From contig JAJEKV010000005.1 of NCBI GenBank assembly GCA_021234155.1, forward strand, positions 13,339,025 to 13,403,024: 64,000 nucleotides of DNA, read 5' to 3'. The notes below the pieces were generated by a model. The model made no database searches and had not been told where the DNA came from. It saw nothing but the letters and a program-made list of their open reading frames with translations. Both the position numbers and the translations under genes were made by a program. The stretch's first letter is position 1; each line of letters starts with the position of its first letter. This stretch comes from Isoetes taiwanensis. Its lineage: Eukaryota > Streptophyta > Lycopodiopsida > Isoetales > Isoetaceae. Below are positions 54,526-63,083 of this stretch, piece after piece.

Positions 54526-54739
54526 GCAAGAATGTCGATCCGCTACGCGAATCGATGACATTTAGGACCCTTTTTATTTCGGTTGCATAGTTTCACAAGG
54601 GGTCGTTGACTACTACTAGTTGTTGGATAAGATACCACAAGATTTGCTTAGCTTTTAACTATAGATAGTAATTCTCGTTTGTGAGTTATGCTCTCATAGG
54701 TTGGAGTATGTTGTATAGCAAGATTAGTGATACCCTATG

Positions 54740-55090
54740 CAAATGCATTGAATGTAGGGATAGGTTCAATACGCTGTACGTTTTATAGGAATACGTATGA
54801 ATTGTATGATACGGCATATATTTGTCGTATAAAACGTATAAAATACGACAAAAAAATTTCCGGCGTCGGAAGATTTTCGCGTACGCGAAAACATCTAATT
54901 CGCGTACGCTAAATTTTTTTCGCGTATGCGAAACAGAGGTTTCGCATACGCGAACACTTAGGGTTTAGGGTTTCGGTTACGCGTACGCAAATAATTTTTT
55001 TTTTTTCCGCGTATGAATTTGAAATTTGAATTTCGCGTATGCGAAATCCTATAAACCGCGTACGCGAAACTGTTCTTGGAAGGAGCAATA
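54740..55090. repeat. Array of TTCGCGTACGCGAA palindromes
   Basis: Between 54875 and 55075 the 14-bp palindrome TTCGCGTAYGCGAA or a close variant occurs about eight times at 15-45 bp spacing, with TTTAGGGTTTAGGG-like text between. The preceding 54740-54850 is rich in CGTATAAAACGTAT-type motifs. It looks like a transposon subterminal region or a protein-binding array. There is no gene. Confidence 0.8.
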
Positions 55091-55099
55091 GTTCTTGGA

Positions 55100-55440
55100 A
55101 CACCTTAGTTCTACTTGCAGATTGCTACCGGTCATTAACTATACATACATGGTTGCATTTAGAGCAAATTTATGTCTATATTTCCTAAATGCTTCAATGT
55201 GACCAGGTTTTGTTGTATCCCAACCTTAATATTTTTCAGATGGTGCGAAAGTCTTCCTATGTGGTCTTTAACGGGACAATAACTACATCAATAAGCGACC
55301 TGTCTTCTAAGTTGAATAAAGGTCACGTCAATGGATCATAAAAAATGAGCTTCATAGTAATGACAAAAGCATTTTCTTAGACTGGACAAGTACATGGAGA
55401 ATAATCAGAGGTCCTGGTGTAGTCCCTCTATAAAGAGCTA
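55100..55440. other. Spacer downstream of the uS8 gene
   Basis: No gene recognised. As the uS8 frame is on the minus strand and ends at 55441, this would be its 3' flank. Confidence 0.4.
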
Positions 55441-56039
55441 TTAGCAAAAGAACCGAACAAATGCACCTCCTATGTTACGCTCCTGAGCTTCATGATGGTC
55501 CATAATCCCAGATGATGTTGTCATCACAAGATAACCAACCTGCAAAACAAAGTTGAATGTTATTGCTTGATATAACTCATAAGGAAATCAAGAATAAACT
55601 GAAATTGCCAACCTGCCGCGGAACTTTTCGGGGTGAGAGAAGGCATTCTATCCAAAATGGAATATTTTTAGTTGTAGTGTGGTGCCTGTAGCTAAAGAAT
55701 CCACATTTCTTAAGCGTGCTAGCTAATTCAATCTCCACTCTTCCACCTCCATGGCCATCAAATGACAGAAACTTCCCCACAAAGCCCACAGATTTAGATA
55801 CATAGAGTTGACATTTATATATTTTGAAGTCAAAAATAAGCTTTAAACCATCAATATGCACGAAATATAGGCCCACCATGCTTTTGCATAACTTTCAGAA
55901 ATTCAAGTAGTAAAACTGATGATGGCTTCACAACTGCTTCACATCTCCTGCGCGTTATTGCACCATTGATGGAACTAAGACGAGTCATCTCTGCATTGTA
56001 TATATGCCACACATTAACGTTTAGATTGGAATCAGCCAC
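55441..56039 (-). pseudogene. RPS15A: Ribosomal protein uS8 (RPS15A-like) gene with broken splice acceptor
   Basis: uS8 binds helix 21 of the small-subunit rRNA. Exon 1 (ATG 55988, or an upstream in-frame GTG, to 55877) ends VVKPSSVLLLEFLKVMQKHG, matching IRPSSK...FL.VMQKHG. Exon 2 (55785-55613) reads GFVGKFLSFDGHGGGRVEIE, then KKCGFFSYRH and RKVPRQ. Exon 3 (55539-55441) reads VGYLVMTTSSGIMDHHEA, then NIGGAFVRFFC and stop, matching the family's GY.V.TT..GIMDHEEA...NVGG...GFFY. Intron 2 (73 bp) has good CAG|GT and GCAG ends and keeps frame. Intron 1 has a GT donor but GG where the AG acceptor should be. From ATG the product is 127 aa, close to the usual 130. The divergence and the lost acceptor suggest a pseudogene. 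Confidence 0.8.
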
Positions 56040-56526
56040 ATATCCATCCTCCCAATACTGTAGTTAATGTATATCTTTCAGGAATGAGTTCTATTCCTGT
56101 AATAAGCTGTCATCATATGTTTGATAACTAGTTGCCGCACACATATAATGTAATATTAATGTCCACCAACCTTCTTTCAGTTTGGTTGAGCTGCACTCCT
56201 TGGCATACTCAATTGTTTAAAAAGGAGGATTTCCTCATAAGTAAAAATACAACTGATGCAGGGCCAGACTTGAACAAACGCTGTTATAGGCATGATAAAT
56301 GCAAGAAGCCGATTGCTGTCACTATTTTCATGATGCTAATTAAAATAATTCCTTGTACAGACTTACTAAGAAACTGAGCTAAGGGTATACTATGGAACCT
56401 ATAGCATGTTTCAAGAAATAGGAATTTGGAAGTTTGAAAGTATAGACATTGCTGTTAAGGGCGGTGTATGAAGTTATGGATGAATTAACACAATTATCTT
56501 CTCCGGATATTAGTGATGTTAAGAAA
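56040..56526. other. Spacer, no gene recognised
   Basis: It would be the upstream region of the uS8 frame. A CTACAG acceptor-like site near 56060 could join an upstream exon to the uS8 reading, but no such exon is seen. Confidence 0.35.
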
Positions 56527-56699
56527 AAAACAAATCCAATAAGTGCATTGACTAGATTACAGGGCATTTCCAGAACTTCAATCTGATGGCTATGCGCCAA
56601 AGACATAGTGATGGTAAAAAAACCAGATCCAATAGATGCATTGGCTAGAGTACAAGGCATTTCCAAAACTTCAATCTGATGGCTAGGCAGCAAAGGCAT
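56527..56699. repeat. Tandem duplication of about 93 bp
   Basis: AATCCAATAAGTGCATTGAC or a variant, then GGCATTTCCARAACTTCAATC and TGATGGCTA, occur twice with a period of about 93 bp and several mismatches. Confidence 0.8.
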
Positions 56700-57364
56700 A
56701 CGATGCTTATTAGTTATTTACTGTTCATACAACCAAAAAAGCTAAACCTTAAGTATGCAGCTTACAAGAGAAGCATTGAACTTTGATATTCCGGAACACA
56801 AGCTCAATCTTCTTCAACAGGAAAGCTGAGTCTCGGACACAATTTCTATTCAGTAGTCGGGGGAAAATTACGTGGATTAGCTTTCATTTCTAATGATAAA
56901 ACGTTTTGCAGAGATGATTATGCTTAAATCTGGCACGCTGCATTGGCTACTCCACAAAGCATTTTCAGACCTTTGACCTGCTACCGCATAGATGCTTATG
57001 CCAAAGCAGCTTCAATCCGGCAATCTGAATATTAAACTAATGGTAAACGACTTCATTCCGGAACCTTAAACCTAACTCTAAACTAATCACTAGCGATTTC
57101 AAGAAATCGGAAAACAATGTCTAATACTAGGAGCTTACCGGACCTCTGATCACACTTCTACAGGCCGAACCCAGGCACCGAAAAACAGATGCTGAAATCT
57201 CCTCAAAATTCCGCACATGAGGCTGGTATGCGTTTTCCTGCCTCAAAATAAAATGTAGAACAATCACGAAATAGGGCACCAATTCGCCATAGTCTCCTTT
57301 GAGCAAGAAGTACCGGTTAGCCGGTTTGCATAGTGGCTGAGCAACAACATACCTGACCGCCAGT

Positions 57365-57482
57365 TTACAGCCAATGAAGGATTTTGAGCAGTTAATGGCA
57401 TATTCCGGGCATATATTAGCATATACCTGGAATATGTCACAAACCCACATCAACAAGGGTTTGCCCCCTTAGGGGCAACCCA
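57365..57482 (-). repeat. Copia LTR-like end with palindrome (copy 2)
   Basis: The ending ACAAACCCACA, then CAACAAGGGTTTGCCCCC and TTAGGGGCAACCCA, is shared with 52515-52625, preceded by similar GCATAT-rich text and GCCAGTTT. The sequences further left diverge. It could be a solo LTR or fragment of a related copia family. Confidence 0.5.
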
Positions 57483-57696
57483 AAAACATCTGTAATATAC
57501 GGGTATATGGAATTGGGAAGAGGTGAGCGGTCACCCATGGGTGAGATGATCATGGACCGATTTGTAGTATGTTATACCTTCATCTATACTCCAGATTTGA
57601 TGGGAATTTGGATACAAGTTGAATCTATGTTGAGCTCTTTCTGATATAAAAAGATCGTCGGACAACAGAATTTGATCAATGAGATGAACGGCCCTT

Positions 57697-58960
57697 TCAA
57701 TTGGCCATTTGGCTTTTTCTGGTATTCCGGAAAAAAACTACGCCGATTATAAACCGATCCAGCACAAGTATGAAGTTTTCTCCATCTTCCCGTCTCACAA
57801 TATTGCCATTTTTACCATAATTCACTCCATCGTCACTCAAACTCTCCCACCAAAGAACAAGGCCATTGAAAATTGGATAAACTCTGCACAACTCTAACAC
57901 AGAATTAATACATCTTGTACGATTTTCGTCCGTAGAGAATGCATCAGAAAATTGCTTTGAATTGTTCCTTCCGCCTATAACAATGGAGAGATTAAGCTTC
58001 TTGCCTTGATCTACAACTAGCTTTTTGAATTGTCCAAAAATTCCCAAATTTAGCTGAAGATTTCCAGTGAAGAGATTTTGGGGTTCAACACCTGTACCAA
58101 TAAAAGGGTTCTGTACACTCTCCCAAGGCTGCATCAATTTTATCCGCCCAGAAGATTCAATACTGAGAAAGCCCAATTCAATGTCTACCAGATTATCTAT
58201 AGGGAGCTGTTGAAATCCTCCCTTCAAAGGCCAGTCCAATGAGACAAAATAAAGTGCTCTTTTTCCTGTAGGAGTAGACAACCGAGGCATCTTAGAGATG
58301 CCCGCTTCTCCAAGAGTTCTTATATACTTTTTGAAATTCAACTCTGCTCTCTCATCAATGTAACTTTTAATTTCATCTTCCGTAGAAAGACTTTGAATCT
58401 CATCTTCCCTGATCAAAACTTTTTCCATGAAAGCCCATAGACTTTAAGTTGTCCATGAGTTCAATCTTGTCTTGATGGTGAGCTGATATAAGGTCATCAT
58501 GAAGCTTCCTACAATCTAACTCTACTTTGTCTTGCAGTTCCTTAATAAGCTGATGTTTATCTGAGTCAAAACCAGCAATAGGCGCCATCAACTTATTCAT
58601 CATTGTAGAATACCTTTTCACATGATCAACAATCTCACAGAACTCAACTCACCTGGACCGCAAAGAATGGTGGAAAGTAATTTTGCATATTTTTTTTTCT
58701 CCACATTGCCGAATGAGTCTTAGGCCCCTCTCCAAAACCTCGAGCAGCTTTTCTCCCACTGCCTTTGCAGACTTTTTTTTTGTTTCTTCTCTAAATTGAC
58801 CAACCCAGCAATTCACATTCTGTGCCATAACATCTACAAGGTCCTTTAAAATAGAACATTTCTTTGTATGGAGCTGTTGACTTTCTGATACAGAGCAAGT
58901 ATATCAATAGCCCAAGCATTTGGACTCTGCGACATTGATGTATCTTTGGACTCTGCAGTT
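57697..58960 (-). pseudogene. GH18 chitinase-like protein with helical N-terminal region, decayed
   Basis: GH18 proteins hydrolyse or bind chitin-type glycans. The frame at 58428-57697 shows the barrel strands ALYFVSLDWPL, KKLNLSIVIGGRNNSKQF and YPIFNGLVLWWESLSDDGV, then NYGKNGNIVRREDGENF. The last should contain the FDGLDIDWE catalytic motif; both Asp are lost and only the Glu remains (GLVLWWE), so catalysis is unlikely. A preceding frame (58621-58400) overlaps it by a frameshift. Upstream, from an ATG near 58941, LKDLVDVMAQNVNCWVGQF and AVGEKLLEVLERGLRLIRQC form amphipathic helices reminiscent of HeLo/MCA-type plant N-terminal bundles (tentative). A CAG|GTGAGT donor at about 58650 suggests introns. 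Several frameshifts make it a pseudogene. Confidence 0.6.
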
Positions 58961-59265
58961 GAATCTACGAAACTTGAATGGAATGCCGATTTCTGCAGTC
59001 TGCTTCAAAGTGCCTAATACTTAGTTGATAGGAGCAAGGTCTGGATCTGCCGCAGTAGTGGAATCTGGGCTTTAAATCACCGATTCTGGGCGCCACATCA
59101 GAAAAATTCAGGCTGTAATGGAATGCAAAAATCAAGGTCCTTTGCTGCCCTGGAGCTCTCAGGTTTATCCACCTCTGATCTTCCACCTTAGTGGAATCTG
59201 GACCTAAAGCGGTGCAAAACGCTGGAGTCTAACGTCCAAACTCCAAGATTAAAAGAACAGGGGAC
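58961..59265. other. Spacer upstream of the GH18-like gene
   Basis: No gene recognised. GGACTCTGCRGTT-type and AATCTGG phrases recur near 58945-59210, a weak local repeat. Confidence 0.35.
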
Positions 59266-59882
59266 TAGCTGACATTTAGGGGAGGTTCTGTCATTACCGC
59301 CAGTGAGACTATCCCCTGATATTTTTTTTTTGAAAGTATGCTCTAGCACATGATGAATTTGAATATGCATGTTTTTTATCACAGACCTTATTTAACAACC
59401 ACGGTCATGTTTGAACCAGTATTAAATAAAAAAAACTAAAAAAACTCCGTGTATTTTTTCTCTTAATATGGCTTTAACATGACACTCACTAAAAAATTTG
59501 TTGTCCACAAAAACCCGTTGTTTTTTTTTTGTTCAAACATGACCGTGGTTATTAAATAAGGTGATATGTTTTTTATGCTAAAATTTATTATACAGTGCAT
59601 AACTGGCAGTAGGGCAGGCTTGAGACAGGGATGGGGTTATTTTGGAATTCATATGTATTTTAAAATTTTCATTGTGTAAGTCCTATGTGTTGTTTGACAT
59701 TGAGAAGCATATTGCGAGAATATTGGAAGGAACATAATTTGCTAGACATTGTCTCTCCATTCACTAGATTATTCAAATTCATCATGTGCAATAGCACACT
59801 TTCATAAAAAAATATTAGGGAATAGTCTCATTGGCGGTAATGACAGTTTCTCTGTAATTGCTAACCTCCGCTAAATGTCAGC
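59266..59882. mobile_element. Foldback/MITE-like element, copy 1, containing a nested MITE
   Basis: The left arm GCTGACATTTAGGGGAGGTT is followed by CTGTCATTACCGCCAGTGAG. The right arm, reverse complemented, reads GCTGACATTTAGCGGAGGTT, then CTGTCATTACCGCCAATGAG, and pairing continues to GCACATGATGAATTTGAA, so the arms are about 100 bp. The interior 59580-59771 is repeated at 61286-61450. The element is 617 bp including the 186-bp nested insertion. Confidence 0.8.
59380..59565. mobile_element. Nested MITE with 9-11 bp target duplication
   Basis: CACAGACCTTATTTAACAAC at the left and TTATTAAATAAGGTGAT at the right form inverted ends that continue as CCACGGTCATGTTTGAAC. ATGTTTTTTAT flanks it on both sides (59369-59379, 59566-59576), while the related copy at 60789-60799 has a single ATGTTTCTTAT and no insert. 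The empty site confirms the boundaries. The duplication length suggests a Mutator-like MITE. Confidence 0.9.
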
Positions 59883-60121
59883 AATCCATATTGTCTTGCT
59901 TATAAAGGGAAGAGCTCTTCAAATATAAGTACATAGTGATTTTGAGTCTAGTATACATTGTATTGTTCAACTTATGGCATTGGTGACACCTTGCAGGCAC
60001 TGGAGGTAGACGAACTTCGACAATGTTTGAGAATGCTTAGGTTAAGGTGCACCATGTAATGTATTGCCAAAATGCTAGTAAATTGCAGATCTCAGGCTTT
60101 AAGGTGGAAGAAGGATTATAA

Positions 60122-60166
60122 CAAGCTATTTTATTTTGTTTTATTTTATTTTATTTTATTTTATTT
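60122..60166. repeat. (TTTTA)n microsatellite
   Basis: About eight TTTTA/TTTTG pentamers in a row, non-coding. Confidence 0.85.
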
Positions 60167-60244
60167 TGTGTTCTCTAAAGATGTTGCTGATAACATGTTT
60201 GTTCTACTTGCAATCAATCAGCTATATGTTTGTTCGTTGGGCTT

Positions 60245-60532
60245 GTCATTGTTGGAGATACTGATTATGAAGAATTACTTACCAGAACTTACAAAACTAT
60301 AATCTTAAAAGGTATAGTTAAAGGTACCTTGGAGAAGCTGCTTAGGACTAGATGTCTTTAGAATTATATCCCTCCTCTGTGGAAATAATGTTTGGACTTT
60401 TGCTGGTGCTTTGGTATATCTGCCACTAGTCCTAAGCAGCTTCTCCAAGGTACCTTTAACTATACCTTTCAAGATTATAGTTTTGTAAGTTCCGATAAGT
60501 AATTCTTCGTAATCAGTATCTCCAACAATGAC
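60245..60532. repeat. Inverted duplication of a gene fragment, 107-bp arms
   Basis: The arm 60245-60351 and the reverse complement of 60426-60532 differ by about four transitions; the loop is 74 nt. Each arm, read toward the loop, encodes VGDTDYEELL, then TYKTIILKGIVKGTLEKLLR. The minus-strand copy continues through the loop with TSGRYTKAPAKVQTLFPQRR and RDIIL. The source protein was not recognised. A transcript would fold into a long near-perfect hairpin. Confidence 0.85.
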
Positions 60533-60673
60533 ACTACAAGAGGATAGGGCTTTTGCGTCAAACCCTGCGTCATTACTTTTAAGGTTTGTCAAATTTGTGT
60601 CAGAAGTTCAAAAATGACACAAATTTATTTGATTGCGTCAAAACTTATGTCAATAATTGTATCAACTGTAGTG
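60532..60673. mobile_element. Short CACTA-type MITE
   Basis: It begins CACTACAAGAGG and ends CAACTGTAGTG. Inside, GCGTCAAA and AATGACACAAATTT-type motifs occur in both orientations. It is 142 bp and starts exactly at the end of the inverted-duplication arm. The flanking triplets (TGA, TAA) differ. Confidence 0.6.
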
Positions 60674-60685
60674 TAAGTATTTTGA

Positions 60686-61452
60686 AAGGTTAGCAATTAC
60701 AGAGAAACTGTCATTACTGCCAGTGAGAGTATTCCCTGATATTTTTATTATGAAAGTGTGCTCTAGCACATGATGAATATGAATATGCATGTTTCTTATG
60801 CTAAAATTTATTATACAGTGCATAACTGGCATAAGGTTTGCAAATTATCTTTTAGTATGATTTTGGCAGTGTTAGGCGGAAAAGGGGGGACGGGTTTTAT
60901 GTTTGTTCAGTGGAAGCCATGGTTTTAGAATGGAGTGTTTTGAATTTGGCCGTTTGCTTGCAATATCAAAGCTTTAGAAGCTGTGTTTCGAAGCTCCTTT
61001 TCAGATTTTGCATGATCGGCTGAGTTGCGTAGTTGGAAGGTTCCACAAAGGTGTAGAAATGGAGAGATGTAGGAGACACCATCTTCTTTGCAGAAAAATT
61101 TTGCTTGGCCTTGTATTTTCCATTCATATGCGCATTTTCGTACGTATATACATATGCAGCGGAGCGTTGAAGTATACGGGGGTGTGATGTGTATATTTGT
61201 GGACCCTAGATCTGGCATATTTCTAGGAATGTGCTGAAATCCAATGAACCATAAAAAACAATAAGGGATGAACAATAAGGATCTGGCAGTAGGACAGGCT
61301 CGAGGCAGGGATGGGGTTGTTTTGGAATTCATATGTATTTTAAAATTTCCATTGTGTAGGTCCCATGTGTTGTTTGACATTGAGAAGCATATTGGGAGAA
61401 TATTGGGAGGAACATAATTTGCTAGACATTGTCTCTCCATTCACTAGATTGA
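60686..61452. mobile_element. Second copy of the 59266 element, interrupted by a different insertion
   Basis: 60688-60831 matches the left part of copy 1 without its nested MITE. 61283-61450 matches 59604-59771. Between them lies about 457 bp of unrelated sequence (60832-61288) flanked by CTGGCA on both sides (60826-60831, 61283-61288). The right inverted arm of copy 1 is absent here. Confidence 0.8.
60832..61288. mobile_element. Insertion in copy 2, flanked by CTGGCA
   Basis: Its boundaries are defined by comparison with copy 1. ATAAGG lies at the left inner edge and AATAAGG near the right. A minus frame (about 61265-60925) runs through it without recognised domains. The type of element is unknown; a 6-bp duplication is possible. 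Confidence 0.55.
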
Positions 61453-61945
61453 GGCAGATAATTTAACATATTGACTTTTTTTGTCCATGGAGCCCCCAAG
61501 GTTCATGCAACTATATGGTGATTTAATATCATAGAAGTGGTCTAATATAATAATCGTTGATAAGTTAATTTGCCATTGATGCCATTTGTTTTACTTGATG
61601 TTATTCGCGTTTGTTCTTCATGTTTTTTTCCATTTTGAAGAAAGGAACTACGTAAGCATAGACTAAACATCAAGGTTACCCCTTCTTAATAATCAAAACT
61701 TGTAGTCATTTTTTGAAATTGGATTGAGCGGAGCATAGAACAGAGTAAAGAAAAATGGATCAATTTGAAAATGAAATGCAGAGACACAGTCTTCATTTAT
61801 TCAGAGTTATCTTTTCTTTTTAGCATCACTTATTAAAGACGATGACTATTGCATAACTGATGGCAAAAATTCGAAACGAGGAAGGGGAGTATGAACGTTA
61901 AGCGCCCTGTTTGGCGCCTCGGGCTCCGTGCGAATCCCAGGCTCG
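61453..61945. other. Spacer, no gene recognised
   Basis: AT-rich up to about 61880, then abruptly GC-rich before the frame at 61946. This would be the upstream region of the unrecognised gene. Confidence 0.35.
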
Positions 61946-62332
61946 ATGGATGAGGCCTTTCTGGAGGCTGTTCTCCAGAGCCTGGGATTCCCGGACATCC
62001 CTTCCGATTATGATGTGACAGTCGCTGCTATTGATAGTATAATCATTCAGTCGTACAATTCTAGGACTAGAATAGGATTTAGTAGAACAGCTATAGGCAG
62101 TCATTTTCTTAGCATTTTGGGGTTTGACAGAGTAGGATCCTTAAGAATTACGGCCCATAACTCGGGCTACCTCGCCCTAGGCAGATTCAACCGTAATCTT
62201 TTTCAAATCTCCGTTCTTGAGAGATTTGGAATTGAACCTATTCTCCACTGGACAAGTTTCTTTGATCTCCGGCCGGCTTGGTTTTTCAGCGACTTACAGA
62301 TTCTTGTTTGGAGATACGCAGGCGAAAACTAG
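61946..62332 (+). CDS. Unrecognised protein, first ORF of a broken locus
   Basis: The ATG at 61946 (an upstream GTG is unlikely to be used) gives 128 aa: an acidic start MDEAFLEAVLQSLGFPDIPS, then a mixed segment with RTAIGSHFLSILGF and GYLALGRFNRNLF, ending in WRYAGEN. I know no family match. Codon usage and composition look coding. Its TAG (62330) is two bases before the ATG of the next frame, so either two genes or one gene split by a frameshift is possible. It may also be a decayed gene. Confidence 0.4.
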   Translation: MDEAFLEAVLQSLGFPDIPSDYDVTVAAIDSIIIQSYNSRTRIGFSRTAIGSHFLSILGFDRVGSLRITAHNSGYLALGRFNRNLFQISVLERFGIEPILHWTSFFDLRPAWFFSDLQILVWRYAGEN

Positions 62333-62334
62333 AT

Positions 62335-63083
62335 ATGGCAAGCAAAACTGTGAAAATTGGCTCGAATCAACCCAAGAGCCAAATGGACAAGGAAAAAGCT
62401 CTCCGAATGATTGAAGACGATGAATGGACTAACATTTTCTGGTTAGACAGTAAGAATGACAAGGTCTGGGCGAAAATGAAATCTATGTATATCACCTTTG
62501 CTCTAATTCAAGATCAACAGAGAGCAGCGGCGGTTTGCATGGAAGTTCTTGGTGACGGGGTTATATGCGAGACTCTGAGTAAAATGGAAGCTGTGGAAAA
62601 AGATTATGTTGCTGGGAGAGCCAACGATAGGGATTGGGCATGGAATATATTCGAGCTTCTCCAGGAAATGGACAGAAATTTATGTAAAAGGATAATGGTG
62701 AAACAAGGCCACTCTGAGGCCGATTGTTGCAGCCTCAAGAATAACATCTTCCAAAAATCCATGGACGAGTTGCTCAATGCGGCAAAGGCCATTCTTCTCG
62801 ACCTTGAAAACCTTAATCGAACTCTAAGGCTTCCATAAAGCTTATTAAAAGATGGGAAGAGGCCGACGACAAATGGCCATTGAGCATCACCGAGGCGTGT
62901 GTTCGAAAACTCCCTTCGGTTCGATCGATCCTTAAAGATGTCTCACAAGAATATGGTATTTATCGACAAGACTCAAAAGGACACCGGTGCATGCAAGATC
63001 GTATTCTAATGGCTATTTCAACCCGCTTGAGACAAATCGGTCTTGACCGCAAGAACGTGGACTTACACAACTCCCTAGCATGA
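62335..63083 (+). pseudogene. Unrecognised alpha-helical protein, frameshifted
   Basis: ATG 62335 opens a 167-aa frame that begins with a Lys-rich stretch, then EDDEWTNIFWLDSKNDKVW, QDQQRAAAVCMEVLG and DWAWNIFELLQEMDRNL, ending LRLP at 62838. Shifting frame there continues without a stop as IKLIKRWEEADDKWPLSI, TEACVRKLPSVRSIL and ending at 63083. The helical heptads and spacing faintly recall EXO70-type rods, but I cannot support that. One indel near 62835 breaks the gene. The function is unknown. Confidence 0.45.

Noticed and set aside
54955-54980. Telomere-type repeat
   Set aside because: Only about two TTTAGGG units occur inside the palindrome array; this is too short for an interstitial telomere.
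62335-63083. EXO70 exocyst subunit
   Set aside because: The helical spacing gives a faint resemblance, but no diagnostic EXO70 motif is visible, so no name was assigned.
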